The notes: a model not told the origin generated them from the sequence alone. A stretch of 64,000 nucleotides of DNA from Gnetum montanum (GCA_015680685.1 MNCI01001419.1:32997-96996); one strand, 5' to 3'. Shown: positions 1 through 11,900, counted from the first letter of the stretch. Numbers and translations: made by a program.

Positions 1-309
1 TAACTAGAGAAAAATTGACATAACAATTAATGTTGGAAGTCTCCCACTACTAGTGATAACAAGAAGAATCATCTTTAGTGGATTCTTGAAGACCTTTACA
101 AATTTTGTAATCTTCAATATCTATCCAATCTCTTTGTTACTTTGTCATTTTACATGCATTCTCTGAAATAAAATTTGTAATGCGGCACTCAGAGTCAGTT
201 AATAGTTTGCATATTAGTCAATAATCCCATACATTTCCAATATTTTGTAAGGAACTTATTCCTCATTTTTTTTAACTTAAGGATGAGTTTTCATTTAGTC
301 ATGGGGTTA
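1..309 (+). mobile_element. 3' end of an Athila-like internal region (element A), cut by window start
   Basis: The last 50 bases before 310 (a stretch reading aaggatgagttttcattt, then agtcatggggtta) match the bases just before the LTR at 3710 and before the LTR at 62919. They also match the reverse complement of the bases just inside the LTR at 29918. This is therefore internal sequence ending in a polypurine tract, and 310-1257 also serves as the 3' LTR of an element whose body lies left of the window. No open frame of note is seen. Confidence 0.5.
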
Positions 310-1257
310 TGATAAGTCATGATTTCCTTGGCTTCAATATCAAATATATGATATTAGAGCCTCGATATTAGATACTTGATATTGGGGGTCAAGATGTGAT
401 GTTGGATATCCAATATCATGGCATATGTATTAGCCTATAAATATAGCAATTGGGCACATGATTTTCATATAGTTTCTGTCATTGAGTAATGAAGTTCTTG
501 TAGTCTAGTCATTCCAAAGTTAAAATGTTTTTGAGTGCTATAGTAGAAGCCTAAGTTTGTATAGACCTTTCTTCAAACACTGATGTACTTGAGCACAGAA
601 GTGTGATGGGAATAAAGATGAATCATTTTAATCATCCATGTAACATTGAGAATTGATTAATTTTTCTTTAACACATTTCATTTACATGAACTTTAGTTTA
701 ATGCAGTTTAGTTAAGCAATTAACTTATAGTTGTTAATGAACAAAAGCATGACCACTTTGAGCATACGTGTAGCACTTGGTAACCTAGAAATGAGTAACA
801 TTTGGTAACCTAGTAGTGCTATATGCATTTAGGATGTGTCTGGAGAGTGGGAATGGGTACCTATGTTAAGCCTTGCTAAGTAGTAGATTAATTAGATATG
901 AAATTCCCCTACCTTTCATTCTTATTTTAGGTAATTAAACTTATAAAATATAAAATAATAAAAATGATATGCCTCACTTTGGACTAAACCATACGTGAAA
1001 AAGCTACCACTAGTCCAAGTGGGAAGACAATGAATTATGATTAGATCATAACAATTTAGATACACAACTAGTTCCATCCATGGAATTCGGCTAGATCATG
1101 CATGAATGCTTGTGATTTATTTGGTTGGCTGTAGGGGTACCTCACTACTCATCAATAGTGTACTTAGAAGGTTATAAGTCCATAGAATTTGATCAAATCA
1201 TGCATGAATTCTTAGTGATTTGTATGGTTGGGTGTATGGTCTACTCATCGCGCATCA
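310..1257 (+). repeat. LTR of Athila-like family (shared by elements A and B)
   Basis: The LTR begins TGATAAGTC and ends CGCATCA, directly before a primer-binding site. It aligns by eye with the LTR at 3710-4613 and, in reverse complement, with those at 29050-29918 and 37803-38656. U3 carries several imperfect inverted ATATC/GATAT blocks upstream of a TATA box. About 200-400 bases downstream are direct repeats of a motif like cttggtaacctagtagtg. The 3' end looks partly duplicated: an LTR-end-like stretch reaches CATCA at 1154 and a second version runs to 1257, which explains the length (948 against about 860-900 for its relatives). Confidence 0.7.
436..443 (+). promoter_or_regulatory. LTR TATA box
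   Basis: TATAAATA sits about 125 bases inside the LTR. The same box occupies the same relative place in the LTRs at 3710, 29050, 37803, 49980 and 62919, so it is the likely core promoter marking the U3/R side. Confidence 0.5.
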
Positions 1258-1276
1258 TTGGTACCATTGCCAAGGA
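1258..1276 (+). other. Primer-binding site, tRNA-Asp type, decayed
   Basis: The sequence ttggtaccattgccaagga lies immediately after the LTR. It equals TTGGCGCCGTTGCCGGGGA, the plant Athila/Calypso-type PBS complementary to the tRNA-Asp 3' end, except for transitions (C to T and G to A). This fixes the LTR 3' boundary and the plus orientation. Confidence 0.65.
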
Positions 1277-3709
1277 CTTAGTGACTATTATTTTAGATCA
1301 TTGGAATGAACCCTAAAGTTAAAATTATTTAAAAAATAATAATTATAATTATAGTTTAAGCATACAAAATTTTTATTTAATTCAAAATGTCTTCTTCTCA
1401 TAGGCATGATGAATCAAAACTACCAATGTCCTTAGAATTGAAAGTGATGTGTACTCATCTAGATGACTTTATGCTCAATTTCACCTTCATCCTGCGTTAG
1501 GATGAATAACTATAGTGGAGAGATATGGAGGGCAATGATGCCTTCTAACTGATCTATTCCTAGGATGCTACTCCAAAATTTTAAGAGGTTGGGCATCTAG
1601 GATCTCAATGATGAATACAATTTGCAAGACCATGACTATCGAGAGTACTATCCCACTAAAACACAATGCAAAATAGATCAACACCAAGAGAAGTGTCATG
1701 AAGCTATAGAGGGGAAATTGTTCACTAACCCATTATTCCTACTAAACCAAAATGACAAAGAAGATTCTCCTTCTGGGGGTTGTTAATATCAAGAATCTCC
1801 ACCCCTTAACTCTAGTGAAGGAAGCTAGAATCCACACTTACACTCCACTATCAATAATCCATGTTTAGGCAAAAGTGATTGTTAAGGAAGGGGCTTAGGA
1901 AAGAATCATGATGATAGTAAACTTAATGATCATGGTTGTGTTAAGTAGAGCGAAGGTAGCAGATACCATGGTGGTGGTAGTTCTCCTTCCTCTTCATCCT
2001 CTTCATCTGTATCTTCTTCTTTATCTTCTGATTTTAACTAACATCACAGAGGAAGAAACTACGATGAAGGTGAATGGTTAGACAATGATCGTAGGCTCCA
2101 TCATGAATGAAAAAGTAGTAAAGAACATCATAAGTGTCATGGAAATCATGATGATGAAAAAGTAGTAAAGAACATCATAAGTGTCATGCTTATCATAAGG
2201 ATGTGCTTGATAAACTACTACAGATTAGGCAAGTTATGAAAATAGTATTTGACATCTCCAGTGATGTTACTAGAGTATAGTCTAAGCTCATCACTACTAA
2301 AGGAAAACTAGTCATGGTAGAAACTAAGGCAGAGCATACTAAAGTAGAAATTCTAAAACTATAAGAAGAATTTGCAACCATAAAAGCTAAACAGAGAGAT
2401 CCTATGAAATTCATTGTGCTTGACCAAATCAAGTAATTTACAATAGAACAAATCAACAGTCTCATTTAATAATATAAATTGTTAGCAACTCAAAAGGAAA
2501 AAGTAGTATGGAATGCCTCTATAGTTTAAGCCTAGACATACGCACATGTGAAGTCACTTACTATAGTATAGGAAGAAAACAAACTTGCTAGTAACAACAT
2601 GAGGTTGACCACGTTGGAGTAGTAGAAAAACATCTAAGAAGAAAGCATCCACCAATTAACAGAATAGTTGGTAAGGGTCAAACAAGATCTAAGTCACCAA
2701 GTAATAGAAGATAGAATCCTCTTTATGGAGGAGGTACACCCAATTTGACAAAAATTAGCCATTGAAATTAGTGCATGGCAAAATAAGGAAAAGAAGCATG
2801 AGCTCAAGGAACACTTCTATGACCAAGTGGGCATGTACAAGTAGATAAACAAGAAAGAATTCCACATGGAAAAGGCTGATATTAGCAAAATTTTAGCACA
2901 AAATCTTGACTAGAAACCCATCTTTGATAGTTATGCCCTTGTCCACCAAGTGTAAGTGAAAAAAAAGGACTTTTAGATTCAAAACCTTAAACAGTATACA
3001 GGGTTAGCTAACTTTCATCATGCTAACTTGGCCATGTTAACAACAGGCATGCCAAGAAATGAGCTAGAATAGGAAGTAACAACCACATATTCACTATATG
3101 AGAAAGAGTTTGTAGATTGTAAATATTTCTTAAAGAAACTTCAAGTAGTAAACTCTAAACTGGAAGCAATAAAGGTTGGCTACCAAAGAAAAAAAGATGT
3201 GCTATAAAACATGGCTAGAAGATTATCAAACTACCATGAACTCTGTGAAAAGGCCAAAGCATTTAAAGAGGAGTGGATGCAATTTGCAATCTTGGTATGT
3301 CAAACGAAATCAAATTTTTTTATAGTTTCCATGTCCATGAAATGTGTTAACTCCATCAAACATTGGTTCATTAGCATCAATAGTTCATGAACCTAGAATG
3401 GAAGAAGAAAAAATTTAGGTGCTCCTAAACTAGTACAGATTTTAGAATCCTGATGATATGGAGAAGGAACTAAGGCAAGAGCCACCATCACTGGGAACAA
3501 TATAAGGCTACATCCAACTTCACCAAATTTTTTTCCTTTTTGTAAAGTTTTTATGTTATGAGTTGTGTCATTAGTGTAAACTCCACTCTAGCATTAAAGT
3601 CATGTATATAAGAGTTAGTGTTATATGAGTCTACCTCCTAATTTTGTCATGAACTCTATCCTAATTTTGTTTTAACTCAAGGATGAGTTTTTTGTTAGTT
3701 GTGGGGGTA
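1277..3709 (+). mobile_element. Internal region of pol-less Athila-like element B
   Basis: A decayed gag-like start at 1387 (M-S-S-S-H) matches the gag start of the minus-strand element at 37634, and similarity by eye continues for about 200 bases. After that the region diverges into an A-rich, K/E-rich, stop-riddled stretch resembling coiled-coil coding sequence (about 2000-3500). No protease, RT, RNase H or integrase motif is visible. At 2.4 kb the internal region is far shorter than a full element, so this looks like a non-autonomous derivative. A polypurine tract (gtgggggta) ends it at 3701-3709. Confidence 0.55.
2108..2188 (+). repeat. Two-copy direct repeat, period 47
   Basis: A 34-base unit beginning tgaaaaagtagtaaagaac occurs at 2108-2141 and again at 2155-2188 without a visible mismatch. 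This is a recent local duplication inside an otherwise decayed element. Confidence 0.8.
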
Positions 3710-4613
3710 TGATAAATCCAAATTTCTCTTAATAACAAAATCATGTATATGATATTGGAGCTATAATATTGTCCCCAATATCAAGGTACAAGATATGATG
3801 TTGCATATCTGATATTATAGATGTGTGTAGGCCTATAAATACAACACTTAGGTGCACCATCCATAAATAGTTTCATTTCATACCTAGTGAAATTCTATCA
3901 TTTTTTTTTTGATTTTAGCACTTAGCACTTAGGAGTGTATGCCAGTAATGTGATGTTTAGTAATTGAATTGAGTCTTTATTCAAGTGGAATGTACTTGAA
4001 CATTTTTCATGCATGGAAATAAAGATCAAGATTACATTGCATTATTGCAACATTACTTAGTTTTTATTGTTTACACTTAAAATAATTTTCCTAATTGACT
4101 TAGCTTAATGTTTATTTTTTTCTTTAGTTACTGATTTACTTTGTCTACATGTTATTATCACTATTGTTAAGATAATTGGATACAACTGATTCCAAGCATT
4201 AAGTGTAATCATTTGGTAACCTAGTAGTATTATCACTTGGTTTGCCTAGTAGCGTAATACTTGGTAATCCCACTAATGATTGCATCAGTCCAAGACTTGT
4301 CTAGAGAATCAAGAATAGATGTCCATCACATAGGCTAGATTAGATTTATTTATTATCACTTAGAGTTAGGAACCACTCCATTTACTTTATGTTTACAAGG
4401 AGAAATATGGCCCATACAACATCAGTATCATACACCTTGCCATGAGTTAAACCATACACATTAATTTTACTAACTCATGTGGGAAGACAATGATTGCAAA
4501 CTATAATCAGTTACTAGCATAATTACATTGTCTTATTCATGGAATTCAACTGGGCTACGTGTGAATGCTTGTAACTCGTATGGTTGGGTGTTGGACTACT
4601 CCAACACTCATCA
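3710..4613 (+). repeat. 3' LTR of element B
   Basis: Starts TGATAAATCC right after a polypurine tract and ends ACTCATCA. It aligns with the LTR at 310 along its length. A TATA box (tataaata) is at 3834-3841 and three copies of the ttggtaacctagtagt-like motif lie at about 4210-4280. The flank after 4613 begins tagtt; the matching left flank of the array is outside the window, so no TSD can be tested. Confidence 0.7.
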
Positions 4614-4790
4614 TAGTTTTTTCTTGCATTGATTTTCATTGTGAAAAATGTAACCAACCCAATTTGAAGTGTGAATTAGTGATGCCTTTGTTAATACTTT
4701 TTTTACTTATTTGCCTCATATTTAGAGGTATGCATCTAAGTTTCATAAATTATTTGTTCACACTATTTCCACTATTATGTAGTATTTAAC
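4614..4790. other. AT-rich flank between LTR array and LINE
   Basis: No gene or repeat is recognised. The segment ends with the left copy of the LINE target-site duplication. Confidence 0.5.
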
Positions 4791-4801
4791 TTTAATTTGA
4801 G
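4791..4801. repeat. LINE target-site duplication, left copy
   Basis: tttaatttgag here is repeated exactly at 27118-27128, directly after the LINE A-tail. This defines a single LINE insertion spanning 4802-27117, including its nested guest. Confidence 0.85.
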
Positions 4802-5985
4802 ATGGGAGCGACTGGAGCATCTGGAGCGACGGGAGCAGCTGATGCGTCTGGAACGGGAGTGGCGGCAGCTGGAACGATGGTAGGTACGGAGACTGTAGGA
4901 GCAGAGACGGTAGGTGCAGAGACTGCAGGAGCAGGAACAGCAGGAGGGGAGGCCCCAGGACAGAAGCGGCAGTTGGATGAAGTATGCTCCAAAGTCGGAA
5001 CAGAACTAAGATTCAAAGTTGGAGGCCCAGAACCAGATACGTTGGCCAGATTGGACCGCAGCCTGATAGGCAAATTTTTGTCTGAAGGGGCTCGACTCCG
5101 CATTGACCTGATCCGACGCTGGGCCAGGAATGCTTCGGGGTTTGACGCGGTGACAGTTTCCTGCCTGGCAGACGATCGCCTCCTGTTCAGTTTCGAATCC
5201 TTGGAGGAGCGCGAACATGTCCTGGTGGGAGGCCCTGGCACCCTGGCGCCCTGGAGCTCACCGGGATCCTACGCTGTTCGCACACGCACAGGTCTGGGTT
5301 CAGCTGTATGACCTTCCCCTTGAATACTGGTCGCCTGCGGTTCTACGGACGTTGGCAGATTTGTTTGGAGATTTCATCAAGTTTGACCACTCCACTGCAA
5401 GTATGGATCATCTGGGGTTTACGAGGTTCTGCGTCTGGCGGCCTCTTCTCACACAAGAACCAGTCAAGGTGCTGGTTCTCGTCACGGACCTTGGGGAGGA
5501 GAGGGTTCAGGTTTTGTTCGAGAACCAGGCGAAGGCTCAGGCCCAGCATCAGCCGGGGAGTGACCAGGGCCACCCAGCGGGGTACCTGGCCACACCAGAT
5601 GATGGATGGTACGTCATCGAAAAGAAGGGCCGGGTAGCCAACCAAAAACCATTGGCCCCCAAAGAGGGGGCTCAGCGATCGGGTAAGGGCGCAGCCTCGA
5701 AGGGAGTGGCCCCCAAAGTTGCGCCCAGTGGGGGATCACTCTTCGGGGCACATTTGAAGCTTGTAACGCAAGGGGCTCAACATGAGGAGCTGCCAAGGAC
5801 GGGTCAGGGTACCGAGGCCAGTATGGCGAGCATGTCATACCTGCACGCGCTGGTGGGGGACGATGCTCGGCACTTCGGTGATGACCAGCTGACGCACTCT
5901 CAGGAAGGGACAGCGATGCCGCAGGACTCTCACAGAATGCCCAGGTCAGGTGGGGAGGGTCCTTCCCAGGGTGGTCTATCCCCGC
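4802..5985 (+). pseudogene. LINE ORF1 (DUF4283-like nucleic-acid-binding protein), frameshifted and interrupted
   Basis: The first part reads in the frame starting at 4802: a low-complexity G/A/T/E-rich N-terminus of about 60 residues, then a domain with LIGKFLSEGARLRIDLIRRW and DDRLLFSFESLEERE. This matches the DUF4283 domain found in plant L1 ORF1 proteins. Between about 5225 and 5290 small indels shift the frame. The domain then resumes with VWVQLYDLPLEYWS and GFTRFCV in the frame starting at 5217. The C-terminal part is P/Q/G-rich, and I see no CCHC zinc knuckle. The retrotransposon insertion at 5986 cuts the frame; the same frame continues at 23198 and stops at 23278-23280, so the guest hit the last 30 or so codons. 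In the L1 life cycle ORF1p would bind LINE RNA. Confidence 0.75.
5981..5985. repeat. TSD of the Tat-like element, left copy
   Basis: CCCGC lies next to the LTR edge and CCCAC at 23193-23197 lies next to the other edge. The single difference is a G-to-A transition at a CpG. This supports 5986-23192 as one insertion event. Confidence 0.7.
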
Positions 5986-7403
5986 TGTAACGACAGAAAA
6001 CGTCGACAGCTGGAAATACCGACCGAGGTTCCGTGTATACAGTTTTAACCACCGATCCGCCCGAGGGCTATGCTGGAAACAACGAATCCGCGGTGCCCTA
6101 AATGGTCTTGTCGATCAGACAGGGACTTACGGGTCAGTAAAACGATGAAGATTATAGATTTTTGCGTTGCTTTGATTTGATTTGAGGGATCGTGAAATGG
6201 GAGGAAAACTACGTGGATGGATCGCTACGATGATAACGTCAAACACGCCGAAGAGATGCTAATCAGGAGAGAAATGCGTGATTTTCAAAGATCTATGTTT
6301 CAATTTTTGAAAGAATGTATGATTTGTATGTCACGTTACAATGGGAGAGATCCCCAATAACTTGATGCAAAAAATGAGCACAAAACAACAAGGAAACTGT
6401 CCAAACAGAAGTCCGATCTACCTCGCAGGCCAAAGCTGGGATGCAAGGATGGTCAAACTCTGAGGTCTGCCGATCAACTGTTTCTGACCAGTAGAGTCTG
6501 CAAACTGGGCGAGACGATCTCACAATCCCTGGTCGGCTTCTTTGCTTCGAGTAGGTTCTGCTCAGGGCAGCAATCGCTAACGGAGAAAGTCGTATCTTCC
6601 CCGAAGGAATGATCTCTCTTGTTGCTAAGGCTCAAGCGTACTGTGCTCTGTTCTTGCTGAAGGATGGTGCTGTCGGCAGTTGCCAAAAGGTTGCTCTTTG
6701 TTTCTCTGCTCAAGGTGATAAGTGCTTCCTTGCTCAGAAAATGTTCTTGCCCTCTTGATTTTCTGCTGCTCTCTTGTATCTTTGTCAACTGGTCTATTTA
6801 TAGGCTGCGGGGTCCCATAAAAAGGTGCAACCCTGATGACGCGGGTCCCGAATATTTTGGGTTCTGTTGACACGACCATTTTAAGTCAGACTGTGACTAC
6901 GCATAACATGCTCATTTGCATGTTGTGCATGTGAAGAGCAGGTACATGTTGAGCGTGTTTCAATTACTTTCAGGCTATATTACACTCATTCACGTTGTGT
7001 CGCGTGTATGAGCGTAATCCAGTATAAAAACAATAGGCTCAAAATTGTCTTACGCTCACTACGCAGCTGCGCATAACGAAGCATAAACAATGTCTTATTT
7101 ACGCTCACTATGCAGCCGCACGTAACGAAGTGTAAAGAATGTCTAGCCTTAGTGATGAAATACGCAATGGTACGCACCACCGCGTAGCGAGCGTAAAGAC
7201 AAGTTTTCCATATGCCACGAGAAAAAGTGTTGAACTGTTGTGCTTCTCTAGACTCTGCCTTCGCCTATTTTGGAGCTTACTACGCTCATTACACTGCCGT
7301 GCGTAATAGAGCGTAAATTTTTCCTTGAACAAAGCTGATGCGCGCTCTCGCTTGAATTGCGAATCTTTGCCTGAGGCCGACTCGTAATTTTCACAGTGTT
7401 TCA
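5986..7403 (-). repeat. 3' LTR of Tat-like element
   Basis: On the minus strand it starts TGAAACACTG (7403) and ends CTGTCGTTACA (5986). It aligns along its whole length with 21775-23192. It contains a TATA box (ctatttatag at 6794-6803, read on the minus strand as CTATAAATAG) and the hairpin array at 7050-7316. Many CpGs kept in the other LTR are TpG or CpA here, for example in the hairpin at 6899-6930. Confidence 0.85.
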
Positions 7404-7418
7404 ATGGCCTCTCTTTGT
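7404..7418 (-). other. Polypurine tract region of Tat-like element
   Basis: On the minus strand the bases directly before the 3' LTR read acaaagagaggccat, which is purine-rich and in the right place for plus-strand priming. Confidence 0.45.
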
Positions 7419-8499
7419 TGACGGTTAGAGGGCTTGCCCGAAAGACGTCGACAAAGAATGCGAAACACCGAATTGGCAGAAGCAAGAACAATGATCATCC
7501 ATGGCTACTCAAGTGTTGCCTTGTCAACATGGAAGAGCAAAACTGGCAGGTATGGGAGATAGAGGGATATAGCTGGAAACAGGTTCGGGGAAGATGCAAA
7601 ATGAGTTATGATGGTAGGAGTATGGCATACGCTTACTGCACGCATAGAAACGTACGCACATTTATGTCAACAGGAATGCTTTCAGACGAATGTAGTGCAT
7701 CAATTTGAGATTTCTCTGTTACTAATTATAGCAGGAATGCGTGAAAAAGGAGCGTGGCGCGTCACTTCTGCGATATCTCTACTAGTGTGAGTGCAGAGAA
7801 TGAATACTTGCGTATATAGCTTTTGCGTATGGGAAGCGGGTGGTGGGGATGAAGGGAAACAAGAGCTAAGGGTAGGATTTGTGAGAGGTAGAGGTATGCA
7901 GATCTAAATGGTCGGGCAAACCTGAGCAGCCATTTCAACACGCTGTTGTACTTCACCGCTCAGATGGACGCACCTTTGGAAGACATTCTCCAAGGCAAGT
8001 AACCTACAACCACAAAAGAAAGCAGAGGATACCATTGCTCATGCGAACAAGTGGCGAAGCTGTTGAAACGAGTGCCGTCTGATGTGAGCTAGAGTGATTG
8101 GGCTGTAAAGAAGGGAAGAAGCCAGGGCATGCGGGCGGAGCCACCAATCCTGACGATTGGCCCTGCATACCTTCGCCAAAAGGCATCAGATGCAGTGCAC
8201 CTAACTGGTTAGACAAGGAACTAGCTAGATGAATTTGCGAAGCCAGCGTCCGATAGCGATGATCGACGGAGTGTCCCAAGGTCGTTGTCGACGAGGATTT
8301 CGTCGGGGCTCCGGCTGGCGAGACTGAACTCTCAGAGGTGCCACCACTGCAGTGGGCGCAGCGACGGCATCTCCGAGGAATCAGTAAGATGCCTTTTAGC
8401 TCGTCTGAGGAATCAGTAGGATGCCAGTGGGGTGGCGACACTAGGATTGTCCCAATATCCCATCCCGTATGTCGTGCAACGGTACAAAAATGATCACGC
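7419..8499 (-). other. 3' non-coding region of Tat-like element, left part
   Basis: This lies between the tandem repeats and the polypurine tract. No conserved protein or RNA is recognised. Frames exist on both strands, but their translations look like no known domain. Long non-coding 3' regions are common in Tat/Ogre elements. Confidence 0.5.
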
Positions 8500-8975
8500 T
8501 CACCTGATTTACATGGTAGCAGCCTGTAAGTCCCAGTTTTAAGTCCTGGTAGACTGTCGTTACTGGTTTTAAGTCTCAGCAGACCATGGTCCCAGTTTAA
8601 AGTCCGGGCAGATCGAGAAGTGCTAGTTTTATGTCGTAGCGGACGGTGGTATATCTGATTTATGGTCTCAGCAAACCGTGCTGTGGATGCCAGTTTTATG
8701 TCATGACCCAAGGACAAAGCTGTGCTAGTTTTATGTCCCAGCAGACGGCTACTTACCTGTGCCAATTTAGCGTCGTGGCGGACGCCTACAAAAGATGTCA
8801 GTTTTTCGTCTTGGCGGACCTGTACAACATTGCCAGTTTTACGTTGTAGCGGATGGTGGTAACTTGCCAGTTCAGCATCGTGGTGGACACGTGCAAGGCA
8901 TGCCAGTTTTACATCGTAGCGGACGCTTGGTGCTAGTTTTATGTCGTAGCGGACGAATACTGCCATACCTGATTA
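8500..8975 (-). repeat. Degenerate tandem repeats downstream of pol
   Basis: About 15 imperfect copies of a 25-45 base unit around ccagttttatgtcgtagcgg (for example near 8618, 8692, 8727, 8835, 8903 and 8934). They sit just past the pol stop in the 3' untranslated region. Tandem arrays at this place are described for Ogre-type elements and can seed satellites. One minus-strand frame (8966 to 8004) stays open across them and repeats motifs like VRYDVKLA; I treat that as a by-product of the repeat. Confidence 0.75.
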
Positions 8976-8993
8976 TTCGCGCTGTAGATACTG

Positions 8994-11900
8994 CTAAATG
9001 TAATACCGCTTCAGATATACATGATTTACAGGGTTCGGTAGTTCATTGCCGTTGATGTATGCTAGTCTGAAAGCTTTGTTGCCATATGCGTCGACCACCG
9101 AGAAAGGACCTTCCCAATTCGCCGAGAACTTGCCTGCTGGCTCGCACACAGCTTTGAGGACTAGGTCTCCTTTCTTGACCGGACGCTGCTGAAGGTTGTG
9201 ATGATGCTTCTGTCTCTGTTTATCTTGATATTTCTCAATCGTATTAAGAGCCTGTATCCGCTTCTCTTCTACTAAATCCAAATCCATTATCCGAGCCTCG
9301 ATGTGTTGAGCCTCATTTATAATGGTGGAGAGGACCATTCTCAGAGAAGGAATTTGCAATTCGAGAGGTAGCACTGCTTCAAATCCATAAACCAGGCTAT
9401 AGGGCGTACTACCTGTAGCTGTCCTACATGTAGTACGGTACGCCCATAGCACATAGAGGATTTTATCATGCCACCGTCTCTTGTTACCGTCGAGCATTTT
9501 CTTAAGCAGATTGATGACTATTTTGTTTGATGCTTCAGCTTGACCATTCGCTTGCAGGTAATAGGGGGAGGAAAAAGATTGTCTAATGCCTAGGTTATCA
9601 CAGAAGGATTTGGTTTCTATGCTACTAAACTGTGGCCCATTGTCAATCACAATAGTCATTGGTAGACCAAATCTGGTTACTATATTGTCCAAGATAAAAT
9701 GGCATACCTGTTGGGATGTGATTTTCCGTAGGGGGACAGCTTCTACCCACTTCGTAAAATACTCAGTAGCGGTAATAATGAAGCTATGCCCTGCAGAAGA
9801 TTTTGGCATGATGAGTCCTATGATGTCCAGTCCCCATCGTTGAAATGGCCATGTTATCTGCGTTGTATGCAATTCTGTGGGTGACACGTGGATGAGGTTT
9901 GCATGACCTTGACATGTGTCACAAGTTTTAACCTTTGTCAGGCAGTCTTTTTCCATGCGTGGCCAGTAGTACCCTAACCAACATATTTTTAGGGCCATAG
10001 CCCGTGGTGCTACGTGGCCGCCGCATAGTCCCTCGTGAACTTCGCTGACTATGTGTTGCGCTTGGTTTTTGTCAATGCAGGTAAGCAACACGCCATCAAA
10101 GGAGCGTCTACAGAGAGTGTTATCTCTGATGATGACGTATTGACTGGCCCGCTTACGGATTACGTCTTTCTGTGCACGTGTCAATTCAGGCGGTAATTCG
10201 CCCTGTAGAAGATAAGTTTTAATATTGGCGTACCATTCAGGTGTGCTTTCCTCGAGCAGAGAGGAGATTTGTGCCACCTGAATGATAGGATCTACGCAGT
10301 CTGTAATTAATGCAGGGCAGGTGTTAAACAGGTGTGAAGGCATGTGTAAGGCCAGCGTGGCCAATGCGTCGGCCAGCGTGTTGTCAGTGCGTGGGACGTG
10401 TTGGGCGTCGAAGGTCGTAAATCGCCTCAGAAGATCTTTTGCCTGATCACAGTAAGGCTGTAAATGTACAGCTTTACAGGTATAGACTCCAGTGATTTGA
10501 TTTATGACAAGCATCGAATTGCCCCTAACTGCCAGGTGTTGCACATCTAGCTCGCTGGCGGTTAGCAATCCCCTGAGGAGCCCCTTGTACTCTGCCACGT
10601 TGTTCGTACAAGGGAAGGTCAAGTGATAAGCATGTAAACGCACATCCTCAGGTGATAGCATAATAATCGCGACAGCACTGCCACCTCTAGCTATTGAGGC
10701 TCCATCGAAATACAACATCGCCTCGGGGCCTATCAAGACAGGGCTTAGACTATGTACATGTTCATCAGGAAATTCGGGCTCTATTGTGGCTTGGTTGTTA
10801 ACCGGTGATGTTGCTAACTGGTCGGCTATCGCTTGGCCCTTCGTAGAAGATTGGCCAACATAGTGCAGATCAAATTCTGCAGTGATAGCTTTCCAGCGAG
10901 CGATCCTACTGCTTTCGTACAAATTATGCGTGATGGTCCTAAGGATGTTATTTTTGGAAATAATGTTAACCTGGCTACGAAAAAGGTAGTGTCTACACTT
11001 TTTGAGCGTAAAAACTAATGCTAGACAATTACGCTCGACTTCATTATACCTCATTTTATAAGCATACAGAGCATGGCTTAGGTAGTAGATAGGCACTTCG
11101 GACCCATCGTTCCTCCTTTGACAGAGCAATGCTGCTAATGCTATATCTGAAGTTGCAAGGTAAATGTAAAATGGCAAGTCCCTTTGTGGTGGGAAAACCT
11201 TAGGTAAATGTTGGAGTTCCTGTTTGATGCTATCAAACGCACGTTGGCAATCCTCCGTCCATTCGAAATTAACCCCCTTCTTTAGCAAATGTTGCATAGG
11301 GTGCAGCTTGTCGGTTAATCTCGAGATGAATCAGCGTATGAATTGTAAGTGTCCCTGTAACCCGCATAATTGCTTGAGGTCTGTCGGAGGCGTTAACTCA
11401 ACAATGGCTTTGACCTTATCAGGGTCAACTCGTATGCTGGTTTTCGATACCACAAACCCCAACATGCGTCCGGTTTTGACTCCGAATACACACTTCTTCG
11501 GGTTAAGCTGGAGCTCGTATTTGGAGCATCTTTTAAGGACTAACTCCAGATCTCCTGAATGATCCTCAGACTTTAAAGACTTCACAGCTATATCGTCTAC
11601 ATAATCATTCAGTCTCTCTAAGAGATAGTCGCTAAAGATGTATGTCATGGCCCGTTGGTACGTGGCTCCGGCGTTCTTCAGACCAAAAGGCATCATAGTG
11701 TAGCAGAAGGTGCCCCAGGGCGTCATAAATGTCGTGGTTAATTGATGTTCTGGGTTTATGCGAATCTGGTTGTAACCAGAGAAGCCATCCATGAATGATA
11801 GGAGTGCATGCCCAGCTGTTGTATCGACTAGTTGATCGATACTCGGGAGCGGGAAATTATCTTTGATTGTGGCCTTGTTCAAATCCCGGAAGTCTATGCA

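Noticed and set aside
4792-5241. Minus-strand open frame opposite LINE ORF1
   Set aside because: Low-complexity A/P/V-rich shadow of the GC-rich plus frame; the plus frame carries the DUF4283-like blocks.
8004-8966. 320-codon minus-strand frame after pol
   Set aside because: Most of it is tandem repeat translated in one frame; no domain. Kept only as an observation.
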